From Bosea sp. (in: a-proteobacteria) (lineage in GTDB: Bacteria; Pseudomonadota; Alphaproteobacteria; Rhizobiales; Beijerinckiaceae): DNA of 64,000 bases. Position numbers and translations under genes: made by a program. The notes under the pieces were generated by a model. The model saw only the letters and a list, made by a program, of their open reading frames with translations, searched no databases and was not told where the DNA came from. Every line of letters starts with the position of its first letter. Position 1 is the stretch's first letter. Shown here piece by piece: positions 18,410-27,112 of this stretch. Where the stretch lies: the NCBI RefSeq assembly GCF_023953965.1, contig NZ_JAMLIX010000002.1, forward strand, positions 868,001 through 932,000. Reading direction: 5' to 3'.

Positions 18410-19321
18410 ATGCATCCGTATCTGACCCGCATGCCGTCCCTGATCGCGCTGCGCGCCTTCATCGTCCTGGGGGAGACGCGCAGCATGCGGCGGACCGGGG
18501 AGGTTCTGCGCACCGATCACGCTTCGATCTCCCGGCATATCGCCGGCCTCGAGGCATCGCTCGGCGTGGCGCTGGTCGAAAAGCACAAGCGCGGATTGTC
18601 GCTGACGGCGACCGGCGAGGCTTACCATCGCAAGGTCAGGCGGGCCTTCGACAGCCTGTGCGACGCCACGGCGATGCTGCGCCCGGCGGCCCCCCGCAGC
18701 CTCCTGATCCACGCGACGCCCGGCCTCGCGCATGAGACGCTGCTGCCGGGCATCCCGAAGCTGTCGCAGGTGCTCGGCGACCTGCGCATCAACCTGATCA
18801 CGGGCGTGGAGAGCCGGATCGAGACGCCGGCCGGGGAGGGCATCCATGTCCATGTCCGCTTCGGGGCCCTGCCGGACCTGCCCGCCGATCATATGCAGGT
18901 GCCGCTTCATGCTCCGCGGCTGTTTCCCGTGGCGAGCCCCGCGTTCCTTGCCCGCTACCCCGCCATCGATTCGATCGAGGCCATGCTCCGGCTGCCGCTT
19001 CTTCATAGCGACGAGACGGGTGTGTGGGATCGATGGATCGAGGTCGCCGGCGCCCAGCGGCCGGATCGGCTCGACGGGATCGAGATGCCGAACACGCATC
19101 TCGCCTTGCAGGCGGCCGCGCTCGGGCAAGGCATCGCGCTCGGCAATTCGATCCTGTCGCGTGGAGCCATCGCGCGCGGCGAGCTGGTGGAGATCCTCGA
19201 CACGGCGGTGACGGTGGATGCCTATCACATCGTCTGCGCGCGCGCCCACTGGGATACCCCGCCGATCGTCGCCCTGCGCCGGTGGCTCGATGGCGAATTG
19301 TCGGCGGCGCCCCTGTCATAG
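18410..19321 (+). CDS. LysR family transcriptional regulator (GcvA-like)
   Basis: A 303-residue regulator with a winged helix-turn-helix in the first 65 residues (LIALRAFIVLGETRSMRRTGEVL and ISRHIAGLEASLGVALVEK in parts). A substrate-binding domain of about 200 residues follows, ending with IALGNSILSRG. MPSLIALRAF is typical of the start of GcvA-type regulators. ATGs at 18365, 18410 and 18431 are all possible; 18410 keeps the HTH complete with a short leader. Its divergent position makes it the likely regulator of hyuA-hyuB-M20. Confidence 0.88.
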   Translation: MHPYLTRMPSLIALRAFIVLGETRSMRRTGEVLRTDHASISRHIAGLEASLGVALVEKHKRGLSLTATGEAYHRKVRRAFDSLCDATAMLRPAAPRSLLIHATPGLAHETLLPGIPKLSQVLGDLRINLITGVESRIETPAGEGIHVHVRFGALPDLPADHMQVPLHAPRLFPVASPAFLARYPAIDSIEAMLRLPLLHSDETGVWDRWIEVAGAQRPDRLDGIEMPNTHLALQAAALGQGIALGNSILSRGAIARGELVEILDTAVTVDAYHIVCARAHWDTPPIVALRRWLDGELSAAPLS

Positions 19322-19333
19322 CCTCATCGCTAT

Positions 19334-19362
19334 TTGACCTCTGTCGACAGACTACATATCGT
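19334..19362 (+). promoter_or_regulatory. Promoter with operator TCTGTCGACAGA in the spacer (SDR gene 19424)
   Basis: TTGACC (19334-19339) and TATCGT (19357-19362) are separated by exactly 17 bp. The 12-bp perfect palindrome TCTGTCGACAGA (19340-19351) fills the start of the spacer. The same arrangement, TTGAC-Y-TCTGTCGACAGA, occurs in front of the liv operon at 30226-30253. A repressor bound here would block RNA polymerase. Confidence 0.65.
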
Positions 19363-19423
19363 CTTGCGTATGGATCGCAGCGGCCGGCCGGTGGACCGTT
19401 TCGGCACGAGCAGGAGGCGTTCG

Positions 19424-20167
19424 ATGGTCGAGCGGGTTGCCATTGTCACGGGTGCGGCACGCGGAATCGGGGCGGCGACGGCGCGCCTGCTCGCCTCGCA
19501 GGGCATCGCCATCGTGCTGGCCGACCGTGACCCCTCCGTCAGGGATACGGCCGAAGGCATCGGCGTCCCGGTGGAGATCGACCTGACCGTCCGCACGGCG
19601 GGGCACGTGCTCGCGGAAACGGCGCTGAAGCATTTCGGCCGCATCGATATCCTGGTCAACAACGCCGGAATCGGCGGATCCAAGTCGCTGATGGCCTCCG
19701 ACGACGCGCTGCTCGATCGCCTGATCGAAACCAACCTGACCTCGGTGCTGCGCGTCACGCGCGATGTCATCCCGCACCTCGCGCAGCCGGGCGGGCGCAT
19801 CGTCAATGTCGCCTCTTCCTTTGGCCTGGTGGGCTATCCGGGCACGACGGGATATGCCGTCGCCAAGGCGGGCATCGCCCAGTTCACGCGCCAGCTGGCA
19901 GGGGAGCTCGCCCCCGTCGGCATCCTGGTGAACGCGGTCGCTCCCGGTGTCACCGAGACGCCGATGGTCCGCCACCGCCTCGAGGAGCCTCACTACCGCA
20001 AGCTGCAGGTCGATTCGACGCCGCTCGGCCGCGTCGGCCAGCCGGAGGAGATCGCCGCTGTCATCGCCTTTCTCGCCTCGCCGGCGGCTTCCTATGTCTG
20101 CGGCGCGATCGTGCCGGTGGATGGCGGCTATGTCGCGGCGCGGCATCTGCCGGCCGATGCCGTTTGA
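19424..20167 (+). CDS. SDR family NAD(P)-dependent oxidoreductase
   Basis: A 247-residue classical short-chain dehydrogenase with TGAARGIG near residue 8, NNAGIGG near 80, the catalytic Ser in VNVASSFG and YAVAKAG as the Y-x3-K motif. The C-terminus has CGAIVPVDGGY. The ATG at 19424 follows CAGGAGGCG at correct spacing; the upstream in-frame ATG at 19334 lies inside the promoter. It is a single gene with its own operator-bearing promoter, shared with the liv-amidase operon. It therefore probably handles an alcohol or keto intermediate of the same pathway. Confidence 0.9.
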   Translation: MVERVAIVTGAARGIGAATARLLASQGIAIVLADRDPSVRDTAEGIGVPVEIDLTVRTAGHVLAETALKHFGRIDILVNNAGIGGSKSLMASDDALLDRLIETNLTSVLRVTRDVIPHLAQPGGRIVNVASSFGLVGYPGTTGYAVAKAGIAQFTRQLAGELAPVGILVNAVAPGVTETPMVRHRLEEPHYRKLQVDSTPLGRVGQPEEIAAVIAFLASPAASYVCGAIVPVDGGYVAARHLPADAV

Positions 20168-20293
20168 GGCCGTTCAGGAGCGCGACAGGGACGCAAGGCG
20201 TCGTCCGCAGCGGTGCATTGCGGTTGTTGACGTGCTCGATATCGTTCGCCGCCAAGCGGCAACCGTTGCCGTCATGAGAGAGAACCCCGGCCG

Positions 20294-20980
20294 ATGCTGA
20301 AAACGACCCTCAACTCACCGATTGAGCAAAGCAATCTCGTTGCCCAGGTCGAATTGCGGCTTTATCGCGCCATGGCGTCGGGAGAACTCAAGCCAGGTGC
20401 CAGAATCGTCGAGGCGGAATTGTCGCGGCGCCTCGAGATCAGCCGGGCGCCCATCCGGGAGGCGGCGCGCCGCCTCGAAAAGCGCGGCCTCGTCCGCTGG
20501 ATACCGCGTCGCGGCTTCTTCGTGCGGGAGCTCACGGCCCGCGACGTCGTGGAAATCTACGGAACGCGCATTGCGCTCGAGGCCTATGCGGTGCCGATCG
20601 CGGCCACGCTGGCCGGCCCCGAGGATCTTGAGGCTCTGAACGCCATCCTCACGGAGGTGCGGTCCGCCACCGCCGAGCACGATAGCGAAAAACTGGTGGA
20701 GGCCGATCTCGCCTTCCACCGGCGCGTCTGTTCGATCACCGGCAATGCCCGGTTGCTCGCCGCCTTCGACGACCTGGCGTCGGAGCTGCGCCTGGCGCTG
20801 ACCTTCGTCAACCGCGGCTTCGGCACGGGCGCTCGCTTCGAGAGTACCCATCAGGGTCTGCTGAAGGCGCTGACCAGTGGCGATGGCGAGGCCGCGCGCC
20901 GCGCCTTCATCGCTCACCTGGAACATAGCTGCGAGGTTCTTTCCAGCTCCCTGGCCGCCGCCGCGAGCCAGAAGAAATAA
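20294..20980 (+). CDS. GntR family transcriptional regulator with FCD ligand domain
   Basis: A 228-residue FadR-subfamily regulator. The winged HTH occupies residues 15-80 (YRAMASGELKPGARI, LSRRLEISRAPIREAARRLEKRG, WIPRRGFFV in parts). The all-helical FCD domain carries a ligand/metal signature, DLAFHRRV, and downstream histidines in THQGLLKAL and HLEHS. Such proteins repress catabolic operons until an organic acid binds. It lies between the SDR gene and the end of the minus-strand ThDP operon, and its targets are unknown. Confidence 0.88.
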   Translation: MLKTTLNSPIEQSNLVAQVELRLYRAMASGELKPGARIVEAELSRRLEISRAPIREAARRLEKRGLVRWIPRRGFFVRELTARDVVEIYGTRIALEAYAVPIAATLAGPEDLEALNAILTEVRSATAEHDSEKLVEADLAFHRRVCSITGNARLLAAFDDLASELRLALTFVNRGFGTGARFESTHQGLLKALTSGDGEAARRAFIAHLEHSCEVLSSSLAAAASQKK

Positions 20981-20999
20981 CCGGCTGGGGATTTTCGCC

Positions 21000-22559
21000 C
21001 TACAGCACGGCCTCGATCAGAACCGGCCCCGGCCGCGACAGGGCATCGGCGAACGCGCTGCGGAATGCGGCGACGGTCGTGGCGCGGCGTCCGTCGACGC
21101 CGTGCGCGCGAGCCATGCTCACCCAGTCGATGCCCGGATCGTCCAGCCGCAGCATCCGCCTGGCGTTCCGGCGGGCGGGCGCCGCGCCCACCCGCTGCAT
21201 TTCGCCCTCCAAGATGGCATAGGCGCGGTTGGACAGGAGGATCGTCACCACGTCCAGCTGCTCGCGCGCCTGGGTCCAGAGCCCTTGCGTCGTATACATC
21301 GCGCTGCCGTCCGCTTGCAGCGTGATCACCTTCCGGCCCGGGCTGGCCACGGCCGCGCCGGCCGAGAGCGGGATGCCGATGCCGATCGCTCCGCCCGTCA
21401 GCTGCAGGTAGTCATGCGGCACGCTGCGGTCGCTCAGGGCGAAGAAGCCGCGGCAGCAGGTGATGGATTCGTCAACGACGATGGCGTTCTCCGGAAGGAG
21501 TTCCGCGACGATGTGCGAGATCGCCGCCTCGTTCAGCAGCCCGTCGAACGACGCATCTCCGGCGAGTGCGCGCCGGCCCGGCGGGACAGCTTCGCCCTTG
21601 CCGGCGCCGGCCACGGCTTCGGCCAGAGCCTCCAGCCCGCCCTCCAGCTCGTCGGCGACGCCGCAAAGCTCGACGAGCAGGGCGCCGGGATCGTGCAGGA
21701 AGGTCGGCTTGCCCGGATAGGCGAAGAATGCGGTCGGTCGCTGTGCCCCGGCCACGATCAGGACATCGACGTCCCGGAAGCGCGCGACGACCTCGTCGAG
21801 CGCATAGGGCATCCGTTCCAGCGGGGCATGTTCGGGCCGCCGTTCGATCCGCCCGTTCGACGGCTCGGCCATCAGGCTGGCGCCGGTCGCACGCGCGATC
21901 CGCGATGCGTGCTCAAGCGCTTTCGCCCTGAGCGCGGGACCGCCGAGCAGGACGACGCAGCGCCGGCCTGAACGCAGCGCATCGGCTGCGGCGGCGATCG
22001 TCCGCTCGTCGGGCATCGCAGCCGGGGGCGGCCGGCCGATCGCCCAGCTGGCCGGTGGCGCCTCGTTCCAGGCGGCGTCACCGGGCAGGACGAGCGTCGC
22101 GACACCGCGCCGGCCGACCGCCGCGGCATAGCCCTCGGCAACGGCCGCCTCGATGGCGCCGGGTCCTTCGATGCGCCGGACGAAGGTCGAAACCGGCCGG
22201 GCGAGGCCCTCGATGTCCATCGCCAGCGGCGGATCGTTGCGCAGATGATAGCTCGCATGATCGCCGACCACGTTGATGATCGGCGTATGGGCACGGCGTG
22301 CGTTGTGCAGGTTGGCGATGCCGTTCGCCAGTCCCGGGCCGCAATGCAGCAGCGTCGCCGCCGGCTTGCCGGCCATGCGGGCATAGCCGTCGGCGGCGCC
22401 GGTGACGACGCCCTCCGACAGGCCGAGGATGCAGCGCATCTCCAGCCGCCGGTCGAGCGCCGCGACGAAATGCATCTCCGAGGTGCCGGGATTGGCGAAG
22501 CAGGTATCGACGCCGTGCGCCAGCAGGGCCTCGCACAGGCGATCCGCGCCGCTCGCCAT
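21000..22559 (-). CDS. Thiamine-diphosphate-dependent enzyme (acetolactate synthase/benzoylformate decarboxylase-like)
   Basis: A 519-residue ThDP enzyme with the three-domain layout. The catalytic Glu is in GLSEGVVTGAADGYARM near residue 47. The central domain begins near 185, and the cofactor motif is ADGSAMYTTQGLW with LSNRAYAILE (ADG in place of the usual GDG). It resembles the IlvB-like/BFD group rather than a true biosynthetic IlvB. The reaction is probably decarboxylation or carboligation of a 2-keto acid. It is the last gene of the minus operon and starts 3 bases after the end of the imidase-like gene. The substrate is unknown. Confidence 0.85.
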   Translation of the reverse strand: MASGADRLCEALLAHGVDTCFANPGTSEMHFVAALDRRLEMRCILGLSEGVVTGAADGYARMAGKPAATLLHCGPGLANGIANLHNARRAHTPIINVVGDHASYHLRNDPPLAMDIEGLARPVSTFVRRIEGPGAIEAAVAEGYAAAVGRRGVATLVLPGDAAWNEAPPASWAIGRPPPAAMPDERTIAAAADALRSGRRCVVLLGGPALRAKALEHASRIARATGASLMAEPSNGRIERRPEHAPLERMPYALDEVVARFRDVDVLIVAGAQRPTAFFAYPGKPTFLHDPGALLVELCGVADELEGGLEALAEAVAGAGKGEAVPPGRRALAGDASFDGLLNEAAISHIVAELLPENAIVVDESITCCRGFFALSDRSVPHDYLQLTGGAIGIGIPLSAGAAVASPGRKVITLQADGSAMYTTQGLWTQAREQLDVVTILLSNRAYAILEGEMQRVGAAPARRNARRMLRLDDPGIDWVSMARAHGVDGRRATTVAAFRSAFADALSRPGPVLIEAVL

Positions 22560-22561
22560 GC

Positions 22562-23380
22562 TCAGCCCTTCGTATCGAGGCTGGCGATATGGGCGGCGAC
22601 ATCGGCGCAGGTCGCGATCCAGACGCCGTCGAAGCCGCGCACATAGTCGATGAACCGTCGCAGCAGGGCCACGCGCGACGGCCGGCCGATCATCTGCGGG
22701 TGCAGTACGAGGTTGAACAGCGCGCCCCATTCGTAATGGGCGTCGAACTCGTCCTTCCAGATCGTGAAGATGTGCTCCGAGGTCTGGATGACCTTCGGGT
22801 GGCGGATGGAATTCCAGGTGTAGTTGGCATCCCCGATCGACCAGTGCGTCGGCAGCTCGATCGGACCCTGCCGGCCATCCGGCAGCACGTGCCGATAGGG
22901 GTAGACGTCGTCGAGCATGTTGCTGTTGTAGAGCATTCCCCGATCGGTCAGCATCGTCAGGGTGTTGCGGGTGATCTCCGCGCCGGGGGGGCGGTAGCCG
23001 ACGGGCCTGACGCCGAGGAAGCGATCGAGCGCCTCGGTGCCGCGATCGAAATCGTCGCATTCGGCCTGCGGCCTGGCGGCGTCGGCCCAGCCGTGGGAAT
23101 AGCCGTGATGGCCGATCTCGTAGCCGGCGTCGCGGACCTCCTTGCAGCGGTCGGTGTGATGCTCGGCCACCCAGCCGGGAATGAAGAACGTCGCCGGCAG
23201 CTTCTCGGCATCGAGCAGCTCGAGCAGCTTCGGCACCGCGCGCCTGGCGCCGTAGAGCCCCTGGGACAGGACCCCGAGCCGGCCCGCATTCTCCGGGTCG
23301 CGGGCGAGCCAGACCGATTCCGCGTCGAAGTCGAAGGTCAGCAGCAAGGCCATGCGGTTGTTGCCCGGCCATTGGATCAT
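22562..23380 (-). CDS. Polysaccharide-deacetylase-fold hydrolase, cyclic imidase/PuuE-like
   Basis: A 272-residue NodB-fold protein. It has TFDFDAES at the first catalytic position, ATFFIPGWVAEHHTD, GYEIGHHGYSHGW with the histidine pair, and GYRPPGAEI. This arrangement resembles the HP0310-like and cyclic-imide-hydrolase branch of the family rather than chitin or peptidoglycan deacetylases. There is no signal peptide, so it acts in the cytoplasm. It is embedded between an amidase gene (4-base overlap) and the ThDP gene, and a paralogue lies at 33916. Opening of a cyclic imide or amide is the best guess; substrate assignment is inference. Confidence 0.8.
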   Translation of the reverse strand: MIQWPGNNRMALLLTFDFDAESVWLARDPENAGRLGVLSQGLYGARRAVPKLLELLDAEKLPATFFIPGWVAEHHTDRCKEVRDAGYEIGHHGYSHGWADAARPQAECDDFDRGTEALDRFLGVRPVGYRPPGAEITRNTLTMLTDRGMLYNSNMLDDVYPYRHVLPDGRQGPIELPTHWSIGDANYTWNSIRHPKVIQTSEHIFTIWKDEFDAHYEWGALFNLVLHPQMIGRPSRVALLRRFIDYVRGFDGVWIATCADVAAHIASLDTKG

Positions 23381-24843
23381 GGGAGTGTCTCCTTCGGTTC
23401 TGACGCGGCAACCGGCTGCGAAGGCAGCGGCGGTGGAGGCTTCACGGCGTCGAAATGGGCTTCGATCGCGGCGCCGGCGGCCAGGACCCTGGCGTCCTCG
23501 TGCCAGCGCCCGACGAGATGCAGGCCGATCGGCAGCCCGGCCGGCGTCCAGCCGATATTGATGCTGAGCGCCGGGTGGCCGGTCATGGTGAACAGGCCGA
23601 GCAGGGGGGCCCAGGCCTCGCGGATGTCGCCCGCCTCCCGGCCATCGATGTCGATGGGCCCGTAGCCGGGATGGCCCGCGGCCAGCGGTCCGCGCGCGAG
23701 CGTCGGGGACAGGATGAGGTCGCAGTCGCGAAACCAGCCCTGTACCTGCCTGAACAGCCGGGTGCGGCCATGCATCGCCCCTTGCAGGTGACGGGCGGTC
23801 AGGCTCCCGGCATCGGCGATGCCGTCCGCGATCACGCGGTCGATATGCGCCATCACGGCGGCGTTGTCGGCATAGCGCTCGGCCCAGATGCTGTGCTGGA
23901 GCACGCGCCAGATCGGCAAGGGCGGCTCCACCGCCCCGTCGATGGGGATGAGTTGCGCGCCGAGCGCCGCGACGGCGCCGAGCGCCCGCTCGAAGGCCGC
24001 CGCGATGGCGCCTTCCATCGGCTCTTGCGCGAGTTGCGCGCGCCAGCCGATGGTCAGGCCCGCGAGCGGCAGCGCCTGCGTGCCGCCTTGCCGCGCCGGC
24101 CGCGGGGTCACCGCCAGGGAATAGGGATCGGCGTCGCACGGCCCCTCGACCAGCGGCAGGGCGTAGGCGATGTCGGCCGCCGTCCGGGCCATGAGGCCGG
24201 CATGGCCGAGCCCACCGAAGGCGTCGGAGGATCCGTCGAAAGGCATGCGGCCGAAGGTCGGCTTGAAGCCGGCGATGCCGGTGCAGGCCGCCGGAAGCCG
24301 GGCCGAGCCGCCCCCGTCGGTCACGAGCGAAAGCAGCCCCGCACCGGCGGCGGTGGCGGCGGCCGACCCGCCGCTGGACCCTCCCGGCGTCAGGCGCAGG
24401 TCCCAGGGATTGCGGGCGATGCCCGACAGCGGCGAATCCGTCGTCTGGCGACAGGCGAATTGCGGCGTCGCCGTCTTCCCGATCACGATGGCCCCGGCGG
24501 CACGCAGGCGCGCCACGTTGACGGCATCGCGCGACGGCATGTTGCGGGCGAGCGCCGGCGATCCGGCCGTCGTGCGGATGCCCGCGGTCGCGATGATGTC
24601 CTTGACGGTCACCGGCACGCCGGCCAGGGCAGGGGCGGGCTCGCCCCGTTTCAGCCGCGTCTCCAACGCGCGCGCCTCGGCCAGCGCCTGCTCCCGAGCG
24701 ATGGTGACGAAGGCGCCGAGGAACGGCTCCCACGCCTCGGCCAGCGCGAGCGAAGCCTCGATCGTCTCGACCGGCGAAACCAGGCCGCGCCGATGCCGCT
24801 CGACCAGTTCGGCGATGCCGGGCGGGGAGGCGGTGGCGGTCAT
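23377..24843 (-). CDS. Amidase (amidase-signature family)
   Basis: A 488-residue amidase-signature enzyme. The catalytic Lys lies in GVPVTVKDIIA near residue 80, and the Gly/Ser-rich TPGGSSGGSAAA (about 152-163) holds the cis-Ser. The nucleophile Ser is in TDGGGSARLPAA near residue 180. It hydrolyses a linear amide to an acid and ammonia. In this operon it follows naturally after an imidase: ring opening gives a half-amide, and the amidase releases ammonia. It lies 12 bp after the upstream SDR gene and overlaps the imidase-like gene by 4 bases. Confidence 0.92.
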   Translation of the reverse strand: MTATASPPGIAELVERHRRGLVSPVETIEASLALAEAWEPFLGAFVTIAREQALAEARALETRLKRGEPAPALAGVPVTVKDIIATAGIRTTAGSPALARNMPSRDAVNVARLRAAGAIVIGKTATPQFACRQTTDSPLSGIARNPWDLRLTPGGSSGGSAAATAAGAGLLSLVTDGGGSARLPAACTGIAGFKPTFGRMPFDGSSDAFGGLGHAGLMARTAADIAYALPLVEGPCDADPYSLAVTPRPARQGGTQALPLAGLTIGWRAQLAQEPMEGAIAAAFERALGAVAALGAQLIPIDGAVEPPLPIWRVLQHSIWAERYADNAAVMAHIDRVIADGIADAGSLTARHLQGAMHGRTRLFRQVQGWFRDCDLILSPTLARGPLAAGHPGYGPIDIDGREAGDIREAWAPLLGLFTMTGHPALSINIGWTPAGLPIGLHLVGRWHEDARVLAAGAAIEAHFDAVKPPPPLPSQPVAASEPKETLP

Positions 24844-24855
24844 CGCGGGGGGCGA

Positions 24856-25629
24856 TCAGGCAATGCGGCCGCCATCGACGGGCAGTGAGGCGCCGGTGAT
24901 GAAGCTCGCTTCGTCGGATGCCAGGAAGAGGATGGCGGCCGCGATCTCCTCGGGCTTGCCGAACCGCCCGAGCGGCTGCTTGGAGCGGTAGAGATCGGCC
25001 ATGGCCTGCCGGGCCGCGGGGTCGGGGCCGGCCGTCTCGAATGTCGCCCGCAGCATCGGGGTATCGATCGAACCGGGGCAGACGCAGTTCACCCGCACCT
25101 GGTCCGGGGCGTAGCGGATGGCGAGCGAGCGCGTCATCAGCACGACGGCGCCCTTCGAGGCGCTGTAGCCGCCGAGCGCGGCCGAGCCGACGAGCCCGGC
25201 GGTCGAGGACAGGTTGACGATGGAGCCGCGGCGGTTGCGGCGCATGGCCGGGGCCGCCTTGCGTACGCTGAGGAACGTACCCTTGACGTTGACCTCGAAC
25301 AGCGCGTCCCAGGCCTCCTCGCTCATGTCCTCGATCGCGCCGCCATGGCCGACGCTGCCGGCGCAGTTGACCAGGATGCAAGGATCCCCGAAGCGCGACG
25401 CACAGGCGGCGAAGGCCGCATCGAGGTCGGCCGCGCTGGTGACGTCGCCGCGCAAGGGCATAACCTCGCCGCCGGCCTCCCGCGCCGTTTCGTCGAGCGC
25501 GCCGGCGTCGCGGTCGAAGGCCGCGATCCGCGCGCCTTCCCGCGCGAAGCGCAGGACGGTGGCGCGCCCGATGCCGGAGCCCGCGCCGGTGACGAAGGCG
25601 ACCCGGTTCTGCAGTTGCCCGTGCGTCAT
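24856..25629 (-). CDS. SDR family oxidoreductase
   Basis: A 257-residue short-chain dehydrogenase with TGAGSGIG near residue 13, NCAGSVG, the catalytic Ser in VNLSSTAG and YSASKGA as the Y-x3-K pair. The C-terminus ends GASLPVDGGRIA. The ATG at 25629 overlaps the stop of livF as ATGA. The frame upstream of it is open but corresponds to livF read out of frame. It is one of three SDRs in this part of the window, and its substrate is unknown. Confidence 0.9.
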   Translation of the reverse strand: MTHGQLQNRVAFVTGAGSGIGRATVLRFAREGARIAAFDRDAGALDETAREAGGEVMPLRGDVTSAADLDAAFAACASRFGDPCILVNCAGSVGHGGAIEDMSEEAWDALFEVNVKGTFLSVRKAAPAMRRNRRGSIVNLSSTAGLVGSAALGGYSASKGAVVLMTRSLAIRYAPDQVRVNCVCPGSIDTPMLRATFETAGPDPAARQAMADLYRSKQPLGRFGKPEEIAAAILFLASDEASFITGASLPVDGGRIA

Positions 25630-26339
25630 TCCTCGACTCCGAAATAGTAGGATTTGAGGTCCGTGCCGGCATCGCCGCCGACCACGGCCCGTTCGAGGGC
25701 GATGCGCCCGTCCCTGAGCACGTAGAGCCGTTCCGCCAGCTTCAGGGCGAAGTTGACGTTCTGCTCGACCAGCAGAACCGTCATGCCGGCCTCCTTGAGC
25801 GACATGACCGCCTCGCCGATCTCGCCGACGACGCGCGGCGAGAGCGCGGCCGACGGCTCGTCCAGCAGCAATGCGCGCGGCTTCGCCATCAAGGCGCGCC
25901 CCAGCGCCATGAGCTGGCGCTCGCCGCCGGAGAGGTGCCCGGCGCGGCGCGTGGCCAGTTCGGCGAGGCGCGGAAAGCGCGTGACGACCTCCTCGAGGCG
26001 GCTTGCGACCTCGCCCCGGTTGGCGCGGTGCATATAGGCGCCCATCAGCAGGTTCTCGCGGACCGTCATCTCCGCGAAGGCTTCCTTGCCCTGGGGCACG
26101 AGGCACAGGCCGCGCTTCACCACGCCCGGCGCGCCGAGCCGCACGAGGCTTTCGCCGTTGAGCAGCACGTCGCCGTCCATCGGATCGATGAGGCCGCAGA
26201 TGGCCTTCAGCGTGGTCGATTTGCCGGTGCCGTTGCCGCCGAGAAGCGCGACGATCGCTCCGGTCGGCACCGTGAGCGACACGCCGTCGACGATCACCGC
26301 CTTGCCGTAACCCGCCTTGAGGTCACGTATCTCAAGCAT
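25626..26339 (-). CDS. livF: Branched-chain amino-acid type ABC transporter ATP-binding protein LivF
   Basis: A 237-residue ATPase with Walker A GGNGTGKST, signature LSGGERQLMALGRAL, Walker B LLLDEPSAALS and VLLVEQNVNFAL, the LivF-specific H-loop region. It energises uptake with LivG. The family imports branched-chain amino acids but also amides, urea and aromatic acids, so the name gives the architecture and not the ligand. It overlaps livG by 8 bases. Confidence 0.92.
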   Translation of the reverse strand: MLEIRDLKAGYGKAVIVDGVSLTVPTGAIVALLGGNGTGKSTTLKAICGLIDPMDGDVLLNGESLVRLGAPGVVKRGLCLVPQGKEAFAEMTVRENLLMGAYMHRANRGEVASRLEEVVTRFPRLAELATRRAGHLSGGERQLMALGRALMAKPRALLLDEPSAALSPRVVGEIGEAVMSLKEAGMTVLLVEQNVNFALKLAERLYVLRDGRIALERAVVGGDAGTDLKSYYFGVEE

Positions 26340-27108
26340 CGACGGATTCCTTCTCCACGCCGAGATAGGCCGCGGCGACCGCCGGATCGTCGACGACGGC
26401 CTGCGGCGCGCCGTCGGCGATCTTCTCGCCGCGGTCGAAGACCACCACCCGGTCGCAGGTGTTCATCACGACCTTCATCACGTGCTCGATCAGCAGGATG
26501 GAAGTCTGCCTCTCCTCCCGGATCCGGCGGATATGCCCGACCAGCCGGTCGACATTGGGCGGCGAGAGGCCGGCGGCCGGCTCGTCGAGCAGCAGGAGCT
26601 TGGGCGAGCTCATCAGCGAGCGGGCGATCTCGACGAGGCGCTGCTGGCCGATGGAGAGCTCGGACGGGTAGCGGTCGGCGAAGGCCGCCATGTCGAACTC
26701 GGCCAGGAGCTGCATCGCGCGCCGGTCGAGCTCGGCCTCGTCCTCGCGCGCCTCGGCACGGCCGAAAGCCGAGCTCAGATAGCCGGAGGCGAGCTGCCAG
26801 CTCTGGCCGATGGTCATGTTCTCGCGCAGCGTGAGCTGGGGAAACAGCCGCAGCATCTGGAAGGTCCGCGCCATGCCCAGCCTGGCGATCTTCCAGGACG
26901 GCGCATGGGTGATGTCATGGCCGGCGAACCGGATCCGCCCCGAGGTCGGCGGCGTCACGCCCGAGACGAGATCGACGAAGGTGCTCTTGCCGGAGCCGTT
27001 CGGGCCGATGATGCCCGTGATGCTGCGTTCGTCGATCGACAGATCGACATTGTTCAGGGCGACCACGCCGCCATAGAGGCGGGTCAGTCCGGAGCATTCG
27101 AGCAGCAT
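26332..27108 (-). CDS. livG: Branched-chain amino-acid type ABC transporter ATP-binding protein LivG
   Basis: A 258-residue ATPase with Walker A GPNGSGKST, signature LSIGQQRLVEIARSL (with Ile in place of the usual first Gly), Walker B LLLDEPAAGLSP and LIEHVMKVV. The C-terminal tail AAYLGVEKE is typical of LivG. The ATG at 27108 has GAGGA about 10 bases upstream; a longer in-frame start at 27150 lies inside livM. It works as a heterodimer with LivF. Confidence 0.92.
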   Translation of the reverse strand: MLLECSGLTRLYGGVVALNNVDLSIDERSITGIIGPNGSGKSTFVDLVSGVTPPTSGRIRFAGHDITHAPSWKIARLGMARTFQMLRLFPQLTLRENMTIGQSWQLASGYLSSAFGRAEAREDEAELDRRAMQLLAEFDMAAFADRYPSELSIGQQRLVEIARSLMSSPKLLLLDEPAAGLSPPNVDRLVGHIRRIREERQTSILLIEHVMKVVMNTCDRVVVFDRGEKIADGAPQAVVDDPAVAAAYLGVEKESVDA

Positions 27109-27112
27109 GGCG

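Noticed and set aside
16170..18425. A 751-codon plus-strand open frame opposite hyuA
   Set aside because: His/Arg/Asp-rich shadow of hyuA without family similarity.
22562..25672. An apparent 1036-codon frame joining the imidase-like protein to a longer N-terminus
   Set aside because: The extension is the amidase and SDR genes read out of frame. The real start at 23380 overlaps the amidase stop.
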